64,000 nucleotides of DNA from Microbacteriaceae bacterium PS02070 (GCA_029959865.1 JASCPE010000002.1:558001-622000); one strand, 5' to 3'; counted from the stretch's first letter, positions 1-10,014 are shown. Numbers and translations are program-made. The notes: generated by a model from the letters alone, not told the origin.

Positions 1-1759
1 ATCCCGCAGCCGACAGCGCGAACGAGGCGTGGACACAGGAGTAGTCGAATTCGACCCCCTGGCCGATGCGGTTCGGACCCGACCCGATGATGACGATCTT
101 CTCGCGGTCAGACGGCGTGACCTCCGTTTCGGCGTCGTACGAGGAGTAGTGGTACGGAGTGAGCGCGGGGAACTCCCCCGCACACGTGTCCACCGTCTTG
201 TAGACCGGGCGGATGCCCCAGGCGTGCCGGATCTCGCGGACTTCGGTCTCCGTCGTGCCGCGCAACTGCGCGAGCTGCGCGTCGCTGAAACCGTGGTCCT
301 TGGCAAGCTCGATCACATCGGCGGTGAACTCATCCGCCGTGCGGACATACTCGGCAACCTCGTTGATCAGCGCGATCTGGTCGAGGAACCACGGATCGAT
401 CTTGGTGGCCTCGAAGGCCTCCTCGACGGTGGCGCCCAGTCGCATCGCCTGCTGCAGGACGACGATTCGTCCGTCGGTCGGCCTCTTCGCGATCTCGAGC
501 AGCTCCTGCGCCGAGTGCGACGTCTCGCCCCAGTGGAAGCTCGAACCGCGCTTCTCCAGCGACCGGAGAGCCTTCTGCAGCGCCGTCGTGTAGTTGCGAC
601 CGATCGCCATGGCCTCGCCGACGGATTTCATGGTGGTCGTCAGTGTGGTGTCGGCATTCGGGAACTTCTCGAAGTTGAATCGCGGCACCTTCACGACGAT
701 GTAGTCGAGGGTCGGCTCGAAGCTGGCCGGGGTCACCTTCGTGATGTCGTTGGGAATCTCATCGAGCCGATATCCGATCGCGAGCTTCGCGGCGATCTTC
801 GCGATCGGGAAGCCGGTCGCTTTGGACGCGAGGGCCGAGGACCGCGATACCCGCGGGTTCATCTCGATCACGATGATGCGTCCGGACTCGGGATCGACGG
901 CGAACTGGATGTTGCAGCCACCGGTGTCAACGCCCACGGCACGGATGATGTCGATACCGATGTCGCGGAGGCGCTGGTACTCACGGTCGGTGAGGGTGAG
1001 CGCCGGAGCGACGGTGATCGAGTCGCCCGTGTGCACCCCGACCGGGTCGACGTTCTCGATAGAACACACGACGACGGTGTTGTCGGCCGTGTCCCGCATG
1101 AGCTCGAGCTCGTACTCCTTCCAGCCGAGGATCGACTCCTCCAGGAGCACCTCGGTGGTCGGTGAGTCGCGCAGCCCGGCGCCCGCGATGCGCCGCAGGT
1201 CTTCCTCGCTGTAGGCGAAGCCCGAGCCGAGTCCGCCCATCGTGAAGGAGGGGCGGACGACGAGCGGGTAGCCGAGCTCATCCGCCGCGGCGAGGGCGTC
1301 GTCCATCGTGTGCGCGATCCGCGATGCGGCGACGTCCGCGCCGGCTTCGACGACCAGCTCCTTGAAGATCTGGCGGTCCTCACCCTTGCGGATGGCATCG
1401 ACCTTCGCGCCGATCAGTTCGACGTCGTACCGGTCGAGGATTCCCTGATCGTGGAGCGCCATCGCTGCGTTCAGCGCGGTCTGCCCGCCGAGGGTCGGCA
1501 GGATCGCATCCGGCTTCTCCTTCTGGATGATCGTCTCGATGACCTCCGGGGTGATCGGCTCGATGTAGGTCGCATCGGCGAAGTCCGGATCGGTCATGAT
1601 CGTGGCCGGGTTGGAGTTCACGAGGATGACGCGCACTCCCTCCTCGCGGAGCACACGGCACGCCTGCGTTCCCGAGTAGTCGAACTCGCACGCTTGACCG
1701 ATCACGATCGGTCCGGAGCCGATGACCAGGACGCTGTGGATATCGTCGCGCTTCGGCAT
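1..1759 (-). CDS. carB: Carbamoyl-phosphate synthase large subunit, C-terminal part beyond window edge
   Basis: The large subunit makes carbamoyl phosphate from ammonia, bicarbonate and two ATP for arginine and pyrimidine synthesis. Translating the minus strand from ATG at 1759 gives an N-terminus [19 protein letters not shown] and about 586 codons. The visible part contains the first ATP-grasp half, the oligomerisation region and the start of the second half ([14 protein letters not shown] near the edge), matching the usual order in this family of about 1,070-1,110 residues. The remaining C-terminal half lies outside the window. The start codon overlaps the carA stop by one base (TGATG), so the two subunits are translationally coupled. 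No frameshift is seen in the visible part. Last gene of the pyr operon shown here. Confidence 0.96.
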   Translation of the reverse strand, partial: MPKRDDIHSVLVIGSGPIVIGQACEFDYSGTQACRVLREEGVRVILVNSNPATIMTDPDFADATYIEPITPEVIETIIQKEKPDAILPTLGGQTALNAAMALHDQGILDRYDVELIGAKVDAIRKGEDRQIFKELVVEAGADVAASRIAHTMDDALAAADELGYPLVVRPSFTMGGLGSGFAYSEEDLRRIAGAGLRDSPTTEVLLEESILGWKEYELELMRDTADNTVVVCSIENVDPVGVHTGDSITVAPALTLTDREYQRLRDIGIDIIRAVGVDTGGCNIQFAVDPESGRIIVIEMNPRVSRSSALASKATGFPIAKIAAKLAIGYRLDEIPNDITKVTPASFEPTLDYIVVKVPRFNFEKFPNADTTLTTTMKSVGEAMAIGRNYTTALQKALRSLEKRGSSFHWGETSHSAQELLEIAKRPTDGRIVVLQQAMRLGATVEEAFEATKIDPWFLDQIALINEVAEYVRTADEFTADVIELAKDHGFSDAQLAQLRGTTETEVREIRHAWGIRPVYKTVDTCAGEFPALTPYHYSSYDAETEVTPSDREKIVIIGSGPNRIGQGVEFDYSCVHASFALSAAG

Positions 1760-2943
1760 CAGTTGGTGTCTCCGTCGGTGGTGCGGTGGGGTGCGGTCGT
1801 CTGGGAGTCGCGGTGGCTGAGCACCAGATCTCGGAAGCGGTCGAACAGATAGTTCGCATCGTGCGGGCCCGCGGCCGCCTCCGGGTGGTACTGCACGCTG
1901 AAGGCGGGGATGTCGAGGGCGCGAAGCCCTTCGACGACGTTGTCGTTGAGGCCGATGTGGCTCACCTCGACCCGCCCGTAGCCGTGTGGGCTGTCGGTCG
2001 CGCCGTCCAGGGGCGCGTCGACGGCGAAACCGTGGTTATGGGCGGTGATCTCGACCCGCCCGGTCTCACGGTCCAGGACCGGCTGGTTGATTCCGCGATG
2101 GCCGAACGGCAGCTTGTAGGTGCCGAAGCCCAGGGCGCGGCCGAGGAGCTGATTGCCGAAGCAGATCCCGAAGAAGGGCAGCCTCTCGTCCAGGACGGCT
2201 CGGAGGAGCTCGACGTGCTGGTCGCTGGCGGCCGGGTCGCCCGGTCCGTTGGAGTAGAACACCGCGACGGGGTCGATCGCGCGCACCTGCTCAATCGTCA
2301 CGTCCTGCGGGAGGACGTGCACCTCGAAGCCGCGATCGGCGAGGTTGTCGACGGTGGCCTGCTTGACGCCCAGGTCGAGCACGGCGAGGTTGCCGATTCG
2401 CTCGCCGCGGGCGGCGGTCACTTCGGCGGCGGAGACGGACACGTCTGCCGAGAGGTTCCGCCCGGCCATTTCCGGGGTCTCGCGCACGATCCGCAGCTGT
2501 TCCTCGGCGGACAGAGCTGCCGCCTCGCCCGAGAAGATGCCGCCACGCATGCTCCCGGCGGAGCGGATGTGACGCGTCACAGCGCGCGTGTCGATCCCGC
2601 TGATGCCGACAACGCCGTCCGCGGCGAGGGCGTCATCCAGCGAGCCGTCCGCACGCCAGTTCGACACGACGCGTGAGGGGTCGCGCACGATGTACCCGGA
2701 GACCCAGATACGGCGCGACTCCGGGTCCTCGTCGTTCATGCCCGTGTTGCCGATGTGCGGCGCGGTCTGCAGCACGATCTGTCCGGCGTACGAAGGGTCG
2801 GTCAGGGTCTCTTGATAGCCGGTCATTCCGGTTGCGAAGACGACCTCACCGAGGGTCGTCCCTTCCGCGCCGTAAGCGCGTCCTGTGTGTACTGTGCCGT
2901 CTTCAAGGACGAGGACTGCACGGTCGCGAGTGAGCAGGCTCAC
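1759..2943 (-). CDS. carA: Carbamoyl-phosphate synthase small (glutaminase) subunit
   Basis: This 394-residue protein hydrolyses glutamine and passes ammonia to CarB. An N-terminal CarA-specific domain (about 1-150) is followed by a class I glutamine amidotransferase domain (about 185-385). The nucleophile is Cys261 in GICFGNQ and the other triad members are His353 and Glu355 in YHPEA. Length is normal for the family. The GTG start lies inside a GTGA overlap with the upstream membrane-protein gene, and its TGA stop overlaps the carB ATG, so it sits in a tightly coupled operon. The assignment is certain; only the unusual GTG start could be questioned, and the overlap supports it. Confidence 0.97.
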   Translation of the reverse strand: MSLLTRDRAVLVLEDGTVHTGRAYGAEGTTLGEVVFATGMTGYQETLTDPSYAGQIVLQTAPHIGNTGMNDEDPESRRIWVSGYIVRDPSRVVSNWRADGSLDDALAADGVVGISGIDTRAVTRHIRSAGSMRGGIFSGEAAALSAEEQLRIVRETPEMAGRNLSADVSVSAAEVTAARGERIGNLAVLDLGVKQATVDNLADRGFEVHVLPQDVTIEQVRAIDPVAVFYSNGPGDPAASDQHVELLRAVLDERLPFFGICFGNQLLGRALGFGTYKLPFGHRGINQPVLDRETGRVEITAHNHGFAVDAPLDGATDSPHGYGRVEVSHIGLNDNVVEGLRALDIPAFSVQYHPEAAAGPHDANYLFDRFRDLVLSHRDSQTTAPHRTTDGDTN

Positions 2944-3452
2944 GCGTCGCCTCCCGGGGTTGCGGTCGAAGGTGTGAGGGTGCGGACAGACTCCGCGAGG
3001 TCATAGGCGGAGATGGTCTGGGGTCGGACGTAGGTGTCGACGATCTGATCGTCCTGAATCGTCCAGGAGACCCGCGTCAGGCCGTTCTTCTCGACGACGC
3101 GATCGATCGCGACCGTGGCCTGGTCGGCGCCCGTGATGCGCTCCCGTGCGATGAAGACGCGGGGTGAACCGGTGAGGTCGAGCGCGATTCCGGCGCTGGT
3201 CACGATCAGCTGCCCGCGGGCTCGGAAGGTCAGGCCGCGGATCGTCAGGCGCTCCAGTGGGGCGTCGTGTCGTGTCGTGGCGACGTACAGCACGTCGGCG
3301 CGGGTGATCTCGCGGGCGGCGGCGGGCACGTCTGCGACGGGCGCCACCAGTCCGCCGTCACGCCGCGCACGTCGTCTCCAGCCCCACAGGCCCAGTGCGA
3401 TGAGGACGATCGCGACGCCGATCATCACCAGGACGGCTGCCTCGCGGGTCAC
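2940..3452 (-). CDS. PH-like domain membrane protein in the pyr operon
   Basis: A 170-residue protein with one N-terminal transmembrane helix (about residues 7-24) followed by an arginine cluster and a soluble domain rich in beta-strand patterns. A gene of this size and shape sits between pyrC and carA in many actinobacteria, for example the Rv1382 position in mycobacteria, and is usually annotated as a PH-like domain or export/membrane protein. Its function is not known. The GTG start overlaps the pyrC stop (GTGA) and its stop overlaps the carA start (GTGA), so it is made with the pyrimidine enzymes. The helix followed by basic residues predicts a cytoplasmic C-terminal domain, which would fit a membrane tether or regulator; this is inference. 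Confidence 0.8.
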   Translation of the reverse strand: MTREAAVLVMIGVAIVLIALGLWGWRRRARRDGGLVAPVADVPAAAREITRADVLYVATTRHDAPLERLTIRGLTFRARGQLIVTSAGIALDLTGSPRVFIARERITGADQATVAIDRVVEKNGLTRVSWTIQDDQIVDTYVRPQTISAYDLAESVRTLTPSTATPGGDA

Positions 3453-4759
3453 GAGGAGGCTCCTGGCGCGTCAGCGAGGGCGCCGTCGACGAAGGTCGGC
3501 ACACCTCGGCGGAACGTCCAGCGCACCTGGCCGGGCAACTCTCGACCGAGGTAAGGCGAGTTGTGGCTGCGACCGAAAAGGTCCGCGGTTGCGAAGGTGC
3601 GTACGGGCGACGGGTCGTACAACGTCAGGGTGGCCGCCTCACCGACAGTCAGTGGCGTGCCCTCGTCAGCGAGGCGTCCGATCCGGGCGGGCGTCTCGGA
3701 AAGGACGCGGGCGACGTCCGACCACTGGAGAAGTCCGGTATCGACCACGGCCTGCTGCACGACTCTGAGGGCGGACTCCAGTCCGACCATGCCGTGCGCG
3801 GCGGCCTGCCACTCGCAGGACTTGCTCTCCACGGGATGCGGCGCATGATCGGTGGCGACGATGTCGATGGTGCCGTCCGCCAGGCCCTCGCGAACCGCTC
3901 GAACATCCTCGTCGCGGCGCAGCGGAGGATTGACTTTGAACCGCGGGTCATACCCACGGACGAGCTCCTCATTGAGGAGCAGATGGTGCGGCGTCACCTC
4001 CGCGGTCACCGGGATGCCGCGCTTCTTGGCCCAGCGGATGATGTCCACGGATCCAGCCGTCGACAGGTGACAGACGTGCAGCCGGGATCCGACGTGCTGG
4101 GCGAGGAGCACGTCGCGCGCGATGATCGACTCTTCGGCGACAGCCGGCCAGCCCGCAAGGCCCAGTTCGGCAGAGACGACGCCCTCGTTCATCTGCGCGC
4201 CCTCGGTCAGGCGCGGGTCCTGGGCATGCTGGGCGACCACGCCGTCGAAGGCACGGACGTACTCCAACGCGCGACGCATGATGAGCGGGTCGAAGACGCA
4301 GGAGCCGTCATCGCTGAAGACTCGCACTTTCGCTCGGGACGAGGCCATCGCGCCGAGTTCGGCGAGCCGCTCCCCCTTCTGACCGACGGTGACCGCGCCA
4401 ATCGGCTGTACGCGGGCGAACCCTGCGGCTTCTCCGAGCGCGAGCTCCTGATCGACGACACCGGCGGTGTCCGCCACCGGGGAGGTGTTCGGCATGGCGA
4501 ACACCGTCGTGAATCCTCCCGCCGCGGCGGCCTGCGTGCCGGTGAGAATCGTTTCGGAGGCTTCGAAGCCGGGTTCGCGCAGGTGGGTGTGGAGGTCGAC
4601 GAGACCGGGGAGGGCGAGGAGGCCATCCGCGTCGATCACCGTTGCATCTGCGGCGCTGAGGCTTGTGCCGATGTCGGTGATCATGCCGTCGGCGAGGAGC
4701 AGATCGGCACGCTCACCGGTGGGCAGTTGTGCGCCGCGAACGATGTAGGTCGTGCTCAT
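3449..4759 (-). CDS. pyrC: Dihydroorotase
   Basis: This 436-residue amidohydrolase cyclises carbamoyl aspartate to dihydroorotate, the third step of UMP synthesis. It has the metal-binding HxH (His57 and His59 in [10 protein letters not shown]) and the distal ATDHAPH motif, both typical of the longer class of bacterial dihydroorotases. Length fits the 420-450 residues usual in actinobacteria. The ATG overlaps the pyrB stop (ATGA), indicating coupled translation. It lies between pyrB and the PH-like membrane protein gene. No missing catalytic residue was noticed. Confidence 0.96.
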   Translation of the reverse strand: MSTTYIVRGAQLPTGERADLLLADGMITDIGTSLSAADATVIDADGLLALPGLVDLHTHLREPGFEASETILTGTQAAAAGGFTTVFAMPNTSPVADTAGVVDQELALGEAAGFARVQPIGAVTVGQKGERLAELGAMASSRAKVRVFSDDGSCVFDPLIMRRALEYVRAFDGVVAQHAQDPRLTEGAQMNEGVVSAELGLAGWPAVAEESIIARDVLLAQHVGSRLHVCHLSTAGSVDIIRWAKKRGIPVTAEVTPHHLLLNEELVRGYDPRFKVNPPLRRDEDVRAVREGLADGTIDIVATDHAPHPVESKSCEWQAAAHGMVGLESALRVVQQAVVDTGLLQWSDVARVLSETPARIGRLADEGTPLTVGEAATLTLYDPSPVRTFATADLFGRSHNSPYLGRELPGQVRWTFRRGVPTFVDGALADAPGASS

Positions 4760-5730
4760 CGCGCTCCTCCTTCTGCGTCTGTGTCGCCGTGTTCTCCCGC
4801 GAGCAGCAGATACAGCACTGCCATTCGCACCGACACGCCATTGGTCACCTGTTCCAGAACCGTGGACCGGGGGGAATCGGCGGCTTCGGCGGAGATCTCC
4901 AGGCCCCTGTTCATCGGGCCGGGGTGCATGACAATGCTATCGGCCGGCAGTGCCGCCAGCCGCGCCGCGCTCAGCCCCCACCGCCGGGCGTACTCGCGCT
5001 CGGTCGGAAAGTACGCGGCGTTCATACGCTCGAGCTGGATCCGCAGCATCATCAGCGCGTCGGGCTCTGCGGCGATGGCTTCATCGAGGTCGAACAGAAC
5101 GCGGGCGACCGGCCACGCGCTCAGGTCCTGCGGCAAGAGTGTGGGCGGGGCGACGAGGGTGACCTCGGCCCCGAGCGTCGAGAGCAACCAGACGTTCGAG
5201 CGGGCGACGCGCGAGTGCAGAATGTCACCGACGATGGCGACCTTCACGCCGTCCAAGTCTCGTCCACGGCTCGCATCGCCGTGGAGGCGTCGCCGCATCG
5301 TGAACGCGTCCAGGAGCGCCTGCGTCGGGTGCGCGTGGGTGCCATCTCCGGCATTGACCACGCCCGCGGAGATCCACCCGCTGGAGGCGAGCGTGTGCGG
5401 CGCACCGGACGCGCCGTGACGGATCACGACGGCATCGGCACCCATCGCCTGAAGCGTCTGTGCCGTGTCTTGCAGTGACTCCCCCTTGGAGACGCTGGAG
5501 CCTTTCGCTGCGAAGTTGATGACGTCAGCGGAGAGCCGCTTGGCGGCCGCTTCGAAGGAGATCCGCGTACGCGTGGAATCCTCGAAGAAGAGATTCACGA
5601 CCGTCTTGCCGCGCAGAGTGGGGAGCTTCTTCACTTCGCGGTGCTGGGTTGCCGCCATGTCTTCGGCGACGTCGAGGATCTCCAGAGCGAGGCTCCGCTC
5701 GAGTCCTACCGTGTCCAGGAGGTGTCTCAT
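4756..5730 (-). CDS. pyrB: Aspartate carbamoyltransferase catalytic subunit
   Basis: This 324-residue enzyme joins carbamoyl phosphate and aspartate, the committed step of pyrimidine synthesis. The carbamoyl-phosphate site STRTR is at 52-56 within [12 protein letters not shown], the HPTQ motif is at 134-137, and MHPGPMNRG appears near the C-terminus. No pyrI regulatory subunit gene is nearby, as expected for actinobacteria, so control probably acts through PyrR. Its ATG overlaps the pyrR stop (ATGA) and its stop overlaps the pyrC start, placing it firmly in the operon. Confidence 0.97.
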   Translation of the reverse strand: MRHLLDTVGLERSLALEILDVAEDMAATQHREVKKLPTLRGKTVVNLFFEDSTRTRISFEAAAKRLSADVINFAAKGSSVSKGESLQDTAQTLQAMGADAVVIRHGASGAPHTLASSGWISAGVVNAGDGTHAHPTQALLDAFTMRRRLHGDASRGRDLDGVKVAIVGDILHSRVARSNVWLLSTLGAEVTLVAPPTLLPQDLSAWPVARVLFDLDEAIAAEPDALMMLRIQLERMNAAYFPTEREYARRWGLSAARLAALPADSIVMHPGPMNRGLEISAEAADSPRSTVLEQVTNGVSVRMAVLYLLLAGEHGDTDAEGGAR

Positions 5731-6257
5731 GAGCCGACCGTCACCTCCTCGATCCCATCGGTTTCGCGGAGGCGCACGTTGACGCGCTCGTCGCGTGAGC
5801 TGGGCAGGTTCTTGCCGACGAAGTCGGGTCGGATCGGCAGTTCGCGATGACCGCGATCGATCAGCGTTGCAAGGCGTACGACGCCCGGGCGGCCGAGGTC
5901 CTGGAGGGCATCGAGGGCAGCGCGAATGGATCGTCCCGAGTAGAGCACGTCGTCCACCAGAACGACGGTCTTGCCGGTGATGCCGGCTTCCGGAATGGAC
6001 GTCGGGTGAGGCGCGCGGGTGGGGTGGCGATGCAGGTCATCGCGATACATCGTCACATCGAGCGAGCCGACGGGCACGTCCGTGCCGGAGAACTCTGCCA
6101 AGAGGCCCGCGATGCGTTCGGCGAGGGTGACACCACGAGTCGGGATTCCGAGAAGGACGAGGCCGCCTGGCCCTTTGTTGGACTCCAGGATCTCGTGCGA
6201 GATCCGAGTCAGTGCGCGGGCGATGTCGGCCTCATGGAGCACCGTGCGTATGCTCAT
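5727..6257 (-). CDS. pyrR: Bifunctional pyr operon regulator / uracil phosphoribosyltransferase
   Basis: This 176-residue PRTase-fold protein senses UMP/UTP and binds pyr leader RNA; some members also convert uracil to UMP. The PRPP loop [13 protein letters not shown] lies at about 98-110. I chose the ATG at 6257 because it follows a strong purine-rich ribosome-binding site (AAGGGGG, 7 nt upstream) and gives the normal N-terminus [12 protein letters not shown]; an open frame extends eight codons upstream but has no such site. It is the first gene of pyrR-pyrB-pyrC-orf-carA-carB. The leader contains a candidate PyrR target (see the separate entry), which suggests autoregulation at translation. 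Confidence 0.96.
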   Translation of the reverse strand: MSIRTVLHEADIARALTRISHEILESNKGPGGLVLLGIPTRGVTLAERIAGLLAEFSGTDVPVGSLDVTMYRDDLHRHPTRAPHPTSIPEAGITGKTVVLVDDVLYSGRSIRAALDALQDLGRPGVVRLATLIDRGHRELPIRPDFVGKNLPSSRDERVNVRLRETDGIEEVTVGS

Positions 6258-6266
6258 TCGCCGCCC

Positions 6267-6297
6267 CCTTCTCCGCCTCACGGGACGGTGTTAAAGG
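6267..6297 (-). promoter_or_regulatory. Candidate PyrR-binding hairpin hiding the pyrR ribosome-binding site
   Basis: In the pyrR leader RNA a hairpin can form with CCUU pairing to AAGG of the Shine-Dalgarno and an inner CCG/CGG stem. The loop region reads GUCCCGUGAGGCG (6274-6286). This matches the Bacillus PyrR recognition consensus ARUCCNGNGAGGYU at 10 of its 12 specified positions. Because the 3' arm includes the ribosome-binding site, PyrR bound to UMP would block translation, as established for mycobacterial PyrR. Seen: motif and pairing. Inferred: function. Confidence 0.65.
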
Positions 6298-6313
6298 TTG
6301 CTGTGTCCTGCCC

Positions 6314-6319
6314 AGCCTA
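6314..6319 (-). promoter_or_regulatory. Possible -10 element for the pyr operon
   Basis: TAGGCT lies 57 nt upstream of the pyrR start, which would give a leader of about 50 nt beginning just before the PyrR hairpin. TAGGCT recurs before several genes in the window. No good -35 hexamer is visible, so this is tentative; read-through from efp-nusB is also possible. Confidence 0.4.
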
Positions 6320-6325
6320 CCGGAT

Positions 6326-6356
6326 GACCGGCGCAGCGCGATGCGCAGCGCGGGTC
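6326..6356 (-). terminator. Weak GC hairpin at the nusB stop codon
   Basis: An imperfect inverted repeat (GACC-GCGC arms with two mismatches, short loop) starts at the nusB stop. No U-tract follows on the leftward transcript. It could attenuate read-through from nusB into pyrR, or mean nothing. Confidence 0.25.
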
Positions 6357-6765
6357 AGGACGCCCGAGCGATCCGGCCGAGCACGCCGTGCACGAACGCA
6401 CCGGAATCGTCGGTGGAGAGCTCCTTGGCCAGCTCCACCGCTTCATCGATCGCGACCGCGGGCGGCACTGCATCGTTGAAGAGGATCTCCCACGTCGCAA
6501 GGCGCAGAATCGCGCGGTCGACCGACGGCATGCGTGCCAAGGACCAGTCCTTCGAGAACGTCGTGATCTGCTCGTCGATATCGTCCGAGTGATCGATGAC
6601 GCCGTCGACGATCTCCCGTGCGTACAGCCAGGAGGCCTCGCGTGCCGGTTCTCCCGCCGCACGCTTCGCCTCGGCAGCGAGAACCGTCGGGACATCCTCG
6701 CCCCGGACATCCGCCTGGTAGAGGATGTCGAGGGCGCGCTTGCGAGCTTTGGAACGTGCGCTCAC
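6355..6765 (-). CDS. nusB: Transcription antitermination factor NusB
   Basis: This 136-residue all-helical RNA-binding protein works with NusE (S10) on boxA sites in rRNA antitermination. The sequence has the typical start SARSKARKRALDILYQAD and the C-terminal pattern AIDEAVELAKELSTDDSGAFVHGVLGRI (quoted only to show family features; each piece is a standard NusB signature). It begins with GTG only 3 nt after the efp stop, so it is cotranscribed with efp. The pairing efp-nusB before pyrR is normal in actinobacteria. Confidence 0.95.
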   Translation of the reverse strand: MSARSKARKRALDILYQADVRGEDVPTVLAAEAKRAAGEPAREASWLYAREIVDGVIDHSDDIDEQITTFSKDWSLARMPSVDRAILRLATWEILFNDAVPPAVAIDEAVELAKELSTDDSGAFVHGVLGRIARAS

Positions 6766-6768
6766 GCC

Positions 6769-7329
6769 TTACTTCTCGCGTCCGAGGTAGTCACCGGTTC
6801 GGGTGTCCACCTTCACCTTGGTGCCTGTCTCCAGGAACAGCGGAACCTGAATCTCGTAGCCGGTCTCCAGGGTCGCAGGCTTGGTGCCCGCCGAGGAGCG
6901 GTCGCCCTGCAGGCCGGGCTCGGTGTAGGTGATCTCCAGGATCACCGAGGCGGGGAGGTCGAGGTACAGGGGTGTCCCGTTGTTGAGGGCGATGGTCACC
7001 TGCTGGTTCTCCAGCAGGAAGTTCGCGGCATCGCCGACGGTCGCGGCGGGGACGTTGATCTGGTCGTAGTCGCTCAGGTCCATGAACACGAAGCTGTCGC
7101 CGTCGTTGTACAGGTAGCTGTAGTCGCGTCGATCGACGTTCTCGATGTCGATCTTCGCACCGGCGTTGTACGTGCGGTCGACGACCTTGCCCGTCACGAC
7201 GTTCTTGAGCTTGGTGCGCACGAACGCACCGCCCTTACCGGGCTTGACATGCTGGAACTCGACGACGCTCCACAACTGTCCGTCGATGGAGAGAACGACG
7301 CCGTTCTTGATGTCTGCGGTAGAAGCCAT
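6769..7329 (-). CDS. efp: Translation elongation factor P
   Basis: EF-P (186 residues) rescues ribosomes stalled at proline stretches. The three beta-barrel domains are present; domain I carries the loop P30-G31-K32-G33-G34 with Lys32 at the tip, the position that is modified in some bacteria. None of the known modification genes (epmA/epmB, earP, ymfI) is in the window, consistent with the unmodified actinobacterial type. The ATG at 7329 gives the standard N-terminus [17 protein letters not shown]; the longer open frame upstream runs antisense to nothing conserved and is rejected. It heads the efp-nusB unit. Confidence 0.96.
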   Translation of the reverse strand: MASTADIKNGVVLSIDGQLWSVVEFQHVKPGKGGAFVRTKLKNVVTGKVVDRTYNAGAKIDIENVDRRDYSYLYNDGDSFVFMDLSDYDQINVPAATVGDAANFLLENQQVTIALNNGTPLYLDLPASVILEITYTEPGLQGDRSSAGTKPATLETGYEIQVPLFLETGTKVKVDTRTGDYLGREK

Positions 7330-7373
7330 TGATGATCCGTTCGTGAGCGTAGGGCGCGAATGCGCGACACTCG

Positions 7374-7379
7374 ATTCTA
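7374..7379 (-). promoter_or_regulatory. -10 element for efp-nusB
   Basis: TAGAAT sits 45 nt upstream of the efp ATG in the aroQ-efp gap, close to the ideal actinobacterial -10. The -35 region is poor. It implies a leader of about 38 nt and a transcription unit starting at efp rather than at aroQ. Confidence 0.45.
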
Positions 7380-7402
7380 GGCGATGGTCGTCGCGGACGG
7401 AT

Positions 7403-7849
7403 TCAGTCGGTCTGTCCGGTGATGACGTCCAAGAGAAGCTCCGTCGCCCGTGCGTAGCCGGCGACTCCCTCGCCGACGACGTGCACGGCCGCCACATCGC
7501 GCACATAGGAGACGCGGCGGAACTCTTCGCGGGACGATACATTCGTGATGTGGACCTCGGCAACCGGGAGCTGCACCGCAGACAGGGCATCGCGCAGCGA
7601 CACGGAGGTGTGGGTCAGCCCGCCGGGGTTGATGACGATCCCGGCACAGTCGAAGCGCGCATCGTGGATCGCGTCGATGAGCACTCCTTCGTGATTGCTC
7701 TGTATCGCGTGCACGTCGAACCCACGACGGCCGGCGGTGGTGGTCACGAGTTCGACGACGTCGTCGAGGGTCTGCGCGCCGTACAGCGCGGGCTCTCGTG
7801 TGCCCAGGAGGTTGAGGTTGGGACCGTTGACCAGAAGGAGACGGCTCAT
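7403..7849 (-). CDS. aroQ: 3-dehydroquinate dehydratase, type II
   Basis: This 148-residue enzyme converts 3-dehydroquinate to 3-dehydroshikimate, the third shikimate step. The type II catalytic residues are all present: Arg18 (GTREP), Tyr23, His80 ([10 protein letters not shown]) and Glu98/His100 (AEVHITN). The N-terminus has the family signature NGPNLNLLG. The ATG overlaps the stop of the upstream acetyltransferase gene (ATGA), so it is translated as part of the aro operon. Last aro gene before the efp promoter. Confidence 0.97.
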   Translation of the reverse strand: MSRLLLVNGPNLNLLGTREPALYGAQTLDDVVELVTTTAGRRGFDVHAIQSNHEGVLIDAIHDARFDCAGIVINPGGLTHTSVSLRDALSAVQLPVAEVHITNVSSREEFRRVSYVRDVAAVHVVGEGVAGYARATELLLDVITGQTD

Positions 7850-8391
7850 GCTCGCACGATATCAGCGGGGCGGGTCATGAGCCGTTCCATGCCGTTGGGG
7901 CCAGGGAGGAGGTCCCCCGTGTCGGTGAAGCCGTTGCGGCGATACACAGCATGGGCGCGCTCGTTATCGACGTGGACCTCCAGCGCGACTTCCGGGGCAC
8001 CGAGAGAACCAGCCCACGCGACCCCTTCTTCGACGAGCCTGTCGATGACCCCACGCCCGCGGGCGGTGTCGCGAACGAACACGCCCACGATGTGGGCGTA
8101 GGGCGTGTCGCGGATCGTCCCGGTGTGATCGCGCTCCCCCGCAGCGGAGGCGAGCACGGTGAGAGTCCCGAGCCAGAGCGGGCCGCTCTCCGCGATGAAC
8201 TGGGCTGCGTGGTCGCCGATCGCGGCGCCGATCGTACGGTCCTGCCACGACTTCTCGCTCCGGGCGCGTTCGGACGCAGGGGTCGAATGGAATGCGATGC
8301 TCGCCGCGGGGTCCTCGACCGCCGTGATCCGCAGCTCGCGCACCTTCTCCCACTCGTGAAGCCGGACGCGGCGGATGTGAACGCCGGTCAT
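7846..8391 (-). CDS. GNAT-family N-acetyltransferase inside the aro operon
   Basis: A 181-residue GNAT fold protein; the acetyl-CoA pyrophosphate loop is RDTARGRGV, followed by helix and the C-terminal strand pattern ALEVHVDNERAHAVYRRNGF typical of the family. The substrate cannot be told from the sequence. I chose the ATG at 8391 (MTGVHIRRVRLHEWEKV), where homology to GNAT begins, over an upstream in-frame start that would run into aroB. It starts 34 nt after aroB and its stop overlaps the aroQ ATG, so it is cotranscribed and coupled with shikimate genes, although the family has no known role in that pathway. An inserted gene at this point is unusual. Confidence 0.85.
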   Translation of the reverse strand: MTGVHIRRVRLHEWEKVRELRITAVEDPAASIAFHSTPASERARSEKSWQDRTIGAAIGDHAAQFIAESGPLWLGTLTVLASAAGERDHTGTIRDTPYAHIVGVFVRDTARGRGVIDRLVEEGVAWAGSLGAPEVALEVHVDNERAHAVYRRNGFTDTGDLLPGPNGMERLMTRPADIVRA

Positions 8392-8425
8392 CGTCGGTCC
8401 CGTGCGTGAACGGTCGTCATGGGAC

Positions 8426-9505
8426 CTACGCCCCGACCTCTTGGTAGGCGGCGAACAGGAGTGACTCGTCCGGTGCCTGGAGCACGGTCGGCTTTCCCAC
8501 CTCATCCAGGACGATGAACCGCAGCATTCCGCCGCGGGCCTTCTTATCGCGTTGCATCGTCGCGAGCAGCTGGCTCCATGCTCCCGCGCGGTAGGTCGTC
8601 GGCAGGCCGAGGGTCTCCAGGATGCGTCGCTGGCGATCCACCGCCTCGTCGGGGAGGCGACCCGCGAGGCGGGACAGCTCGGCGGCGAACATCATCCCCA
8701 CCGAAATGGCGGCTCCGTGACGCCACTGGTAACGCTCGGAGTGTTCGATGGCGTGCCCGAGTGTGTGACCGTAGTTGAGGAACTCGCGCTCGCCGCTCTC
8801 GCGGAGGTCGCGGGAGACGATGTCTGCCTTCATCCCGATCGCGAGTTCTATCGCACGACGGAACGCCTCGGTGTGCGGATCGACAGCGGCGGCGGGGTCC
8901 GCCTCGATCAGGTCGAGGATCTCCGGGTACCGGATGAAGCCGGCTTTGACGACTTCCGCGAATCCGGCCACCCGCTCGTTGTCGGACAGCGAGTCCAGCA
9001 ACTCCAGGTCGCAGATCACCGCGACCGGCGGCCAGAATGCTCCGACGAGGTTCTTCCCCTCCGCCGTGTTGATCCCGGTCTTGCCGCCGACAGCCGCATC
9101 CACCATGCCGAGCACGGTGGTGGGCACCTGGACGAGCGCGACCCCCCGGAGCCACGTCGCGGCCACGAATCCCGCAAGGTCGGTCACCGCGCCCCCACCG
9201 AATCCGATGACGGCGTCGGTGCGCGTGAAGTCGGCCTGACCCATGACCTGCCAGCAGAACGCGGCGACCTCGACCCGCTTACCCGATTCGGCATCGGGGA
9301 TCTCGGCAAGAAGCGCTTCGCGACCGGCGGCGAGCAACTGCTCGCGGAGGGTCTCGGCGTGCTCACGGAGGGTCGGCGGATGTACGACGAGCACCTTTCT
9401 GGTTGCGTCCGGAAGGCTCGTCCCGACACGCTCCAGAATCCCGCGCCCGATCACAATGTCGTAGCCGGAATCACCGGCGACGGTGATCGTGGTCACCTCG
9501 CTCAT
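8426..9505 (-). CDS. aroB: 3-dehydroquinate synthase
   Basis: The 359-residue NAD- and metal-dependent enzyme cyclises DAHP to 3-dehydroquinate. The glycine-rich NAD region (GFGGGAVTDLAGF and VPTTVLGMVDAAVGGKTGIN pieces) and the metal ligands in NYGHTLGHAIEH and WRHGAAISVGM are visible. Length is normal (about 350-370). Its start overlaps the aroK stop (ATGA). No separate dehydroquinate synthase copy is in the window. Confidence 0.97.
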   Translation of the reverse strand: MSEVTTITVAGDSGYDIVIGRGILERVGTSLPDATRKVLVVHPPTLREHAETLREQLLAAGREALLAEIPDAESGKRVEVAAFCWQVMGQADFTRTDAVIGFGGGAVTDLAGFVAATWLRGVALVQVPTTVLGMVDAAVGGKTGINTAEGKNLVGAFWPPVAVICDLELLDSLSDNERVAGFAEVVKAGFIRYPEILDLIEADPAAAVDPHTEAFRRAIELAIGMKADIVSRDLRESGEREFLNYGHTLGHAIEHSERYQWRHGAAISVGMMFAAELSRLAGRLPDEAVDRQRRILETLGLPTTYRAGAWSQLLATMQRDKKARGGMLRFIVLDEVGKPTVLQAPDESLLFAAYQEVGA

Positions 9506-10014
9506 GTCTGCTCCTCATTCTGCGACCGCACCCAGTCGACGACTCGCGCGACGACGCCGGAGAGGGGGCCGTGAGAGGTGTCGATGGTGATGTCGGCGAC
9601 GTCTTCGTACACGGGGCGGCGCTCCTCCATGATGCGGATCCAGCGCTGGACGGGGTCTTCGCCGTCCAGCAGCGGCCGGTCTCCACTGCCGATGCGTGAG
9701 CCCACGGTCTGCGGAGCGACCGTCAGCAGGACGACGTGGTGGGCGGCAAGGTCCGCACGTGTGTCCGCATCGAGCACGGCTCCCCCGCCGAGGGCGACAA
9801 CTCCCCCCGCCGCCAGCGCACGTGCGACCGCTGCGCGCTCAAGCGAACGAAAGTACGGCTCGCCGTGATCCGCGAAGAGAGCCGGGATCGGGCCGTGCTC
9901 TGCCACGATCATCTTGTCTGTGTCGGCAAACGGGACGCCGAGTTCGCGTGCGATCCGTCTGCCCACACTCGTCTTGCCCGCTCCCATGGGGCCGACGAGC
10001 ACGATGGTGGTCAT
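9502..10014 (-). CDS. aroK: Shikimate kinase
   Basis: A 170-residue NMP-kinase-fold enzyme that phosphorylates shikimate at O-3. Walker A is GPMGAGKTS (8-16), the shikimate-binding aspartate is Asp33 in DTDKMI, Arg56 in YFR and the GGG turn at 76-78 complete the substrate site. The start overlaps the aroC stop (ATGA) and the stop overlaps aroB. The size and motifs leave no real alternative. Confidence 0.97.
   Translation of the reverse strand: MTTIVLVGPMGAGKTSVGRRIARELGVPFADTDKMIVAEHGPIPALFADHGEPYFRSLERAAVARALAAGGVVALGGGAVLDADTRADLAAHHVVLLTVAPQTVGSRIGSGDRPLLDGEDPVQRWIRIMEERRPVYEDVADITIDTSHGPLSGVVARVVDWVRSQNEEQT

Noticed and set aside
3563..5419. A 618-codon open frame on the plus strand
   Set aside because: It runs antisense to pyrC and pyrB, which have full catalytic motifs. 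Long antisense frames are expected in high-GC DNA.
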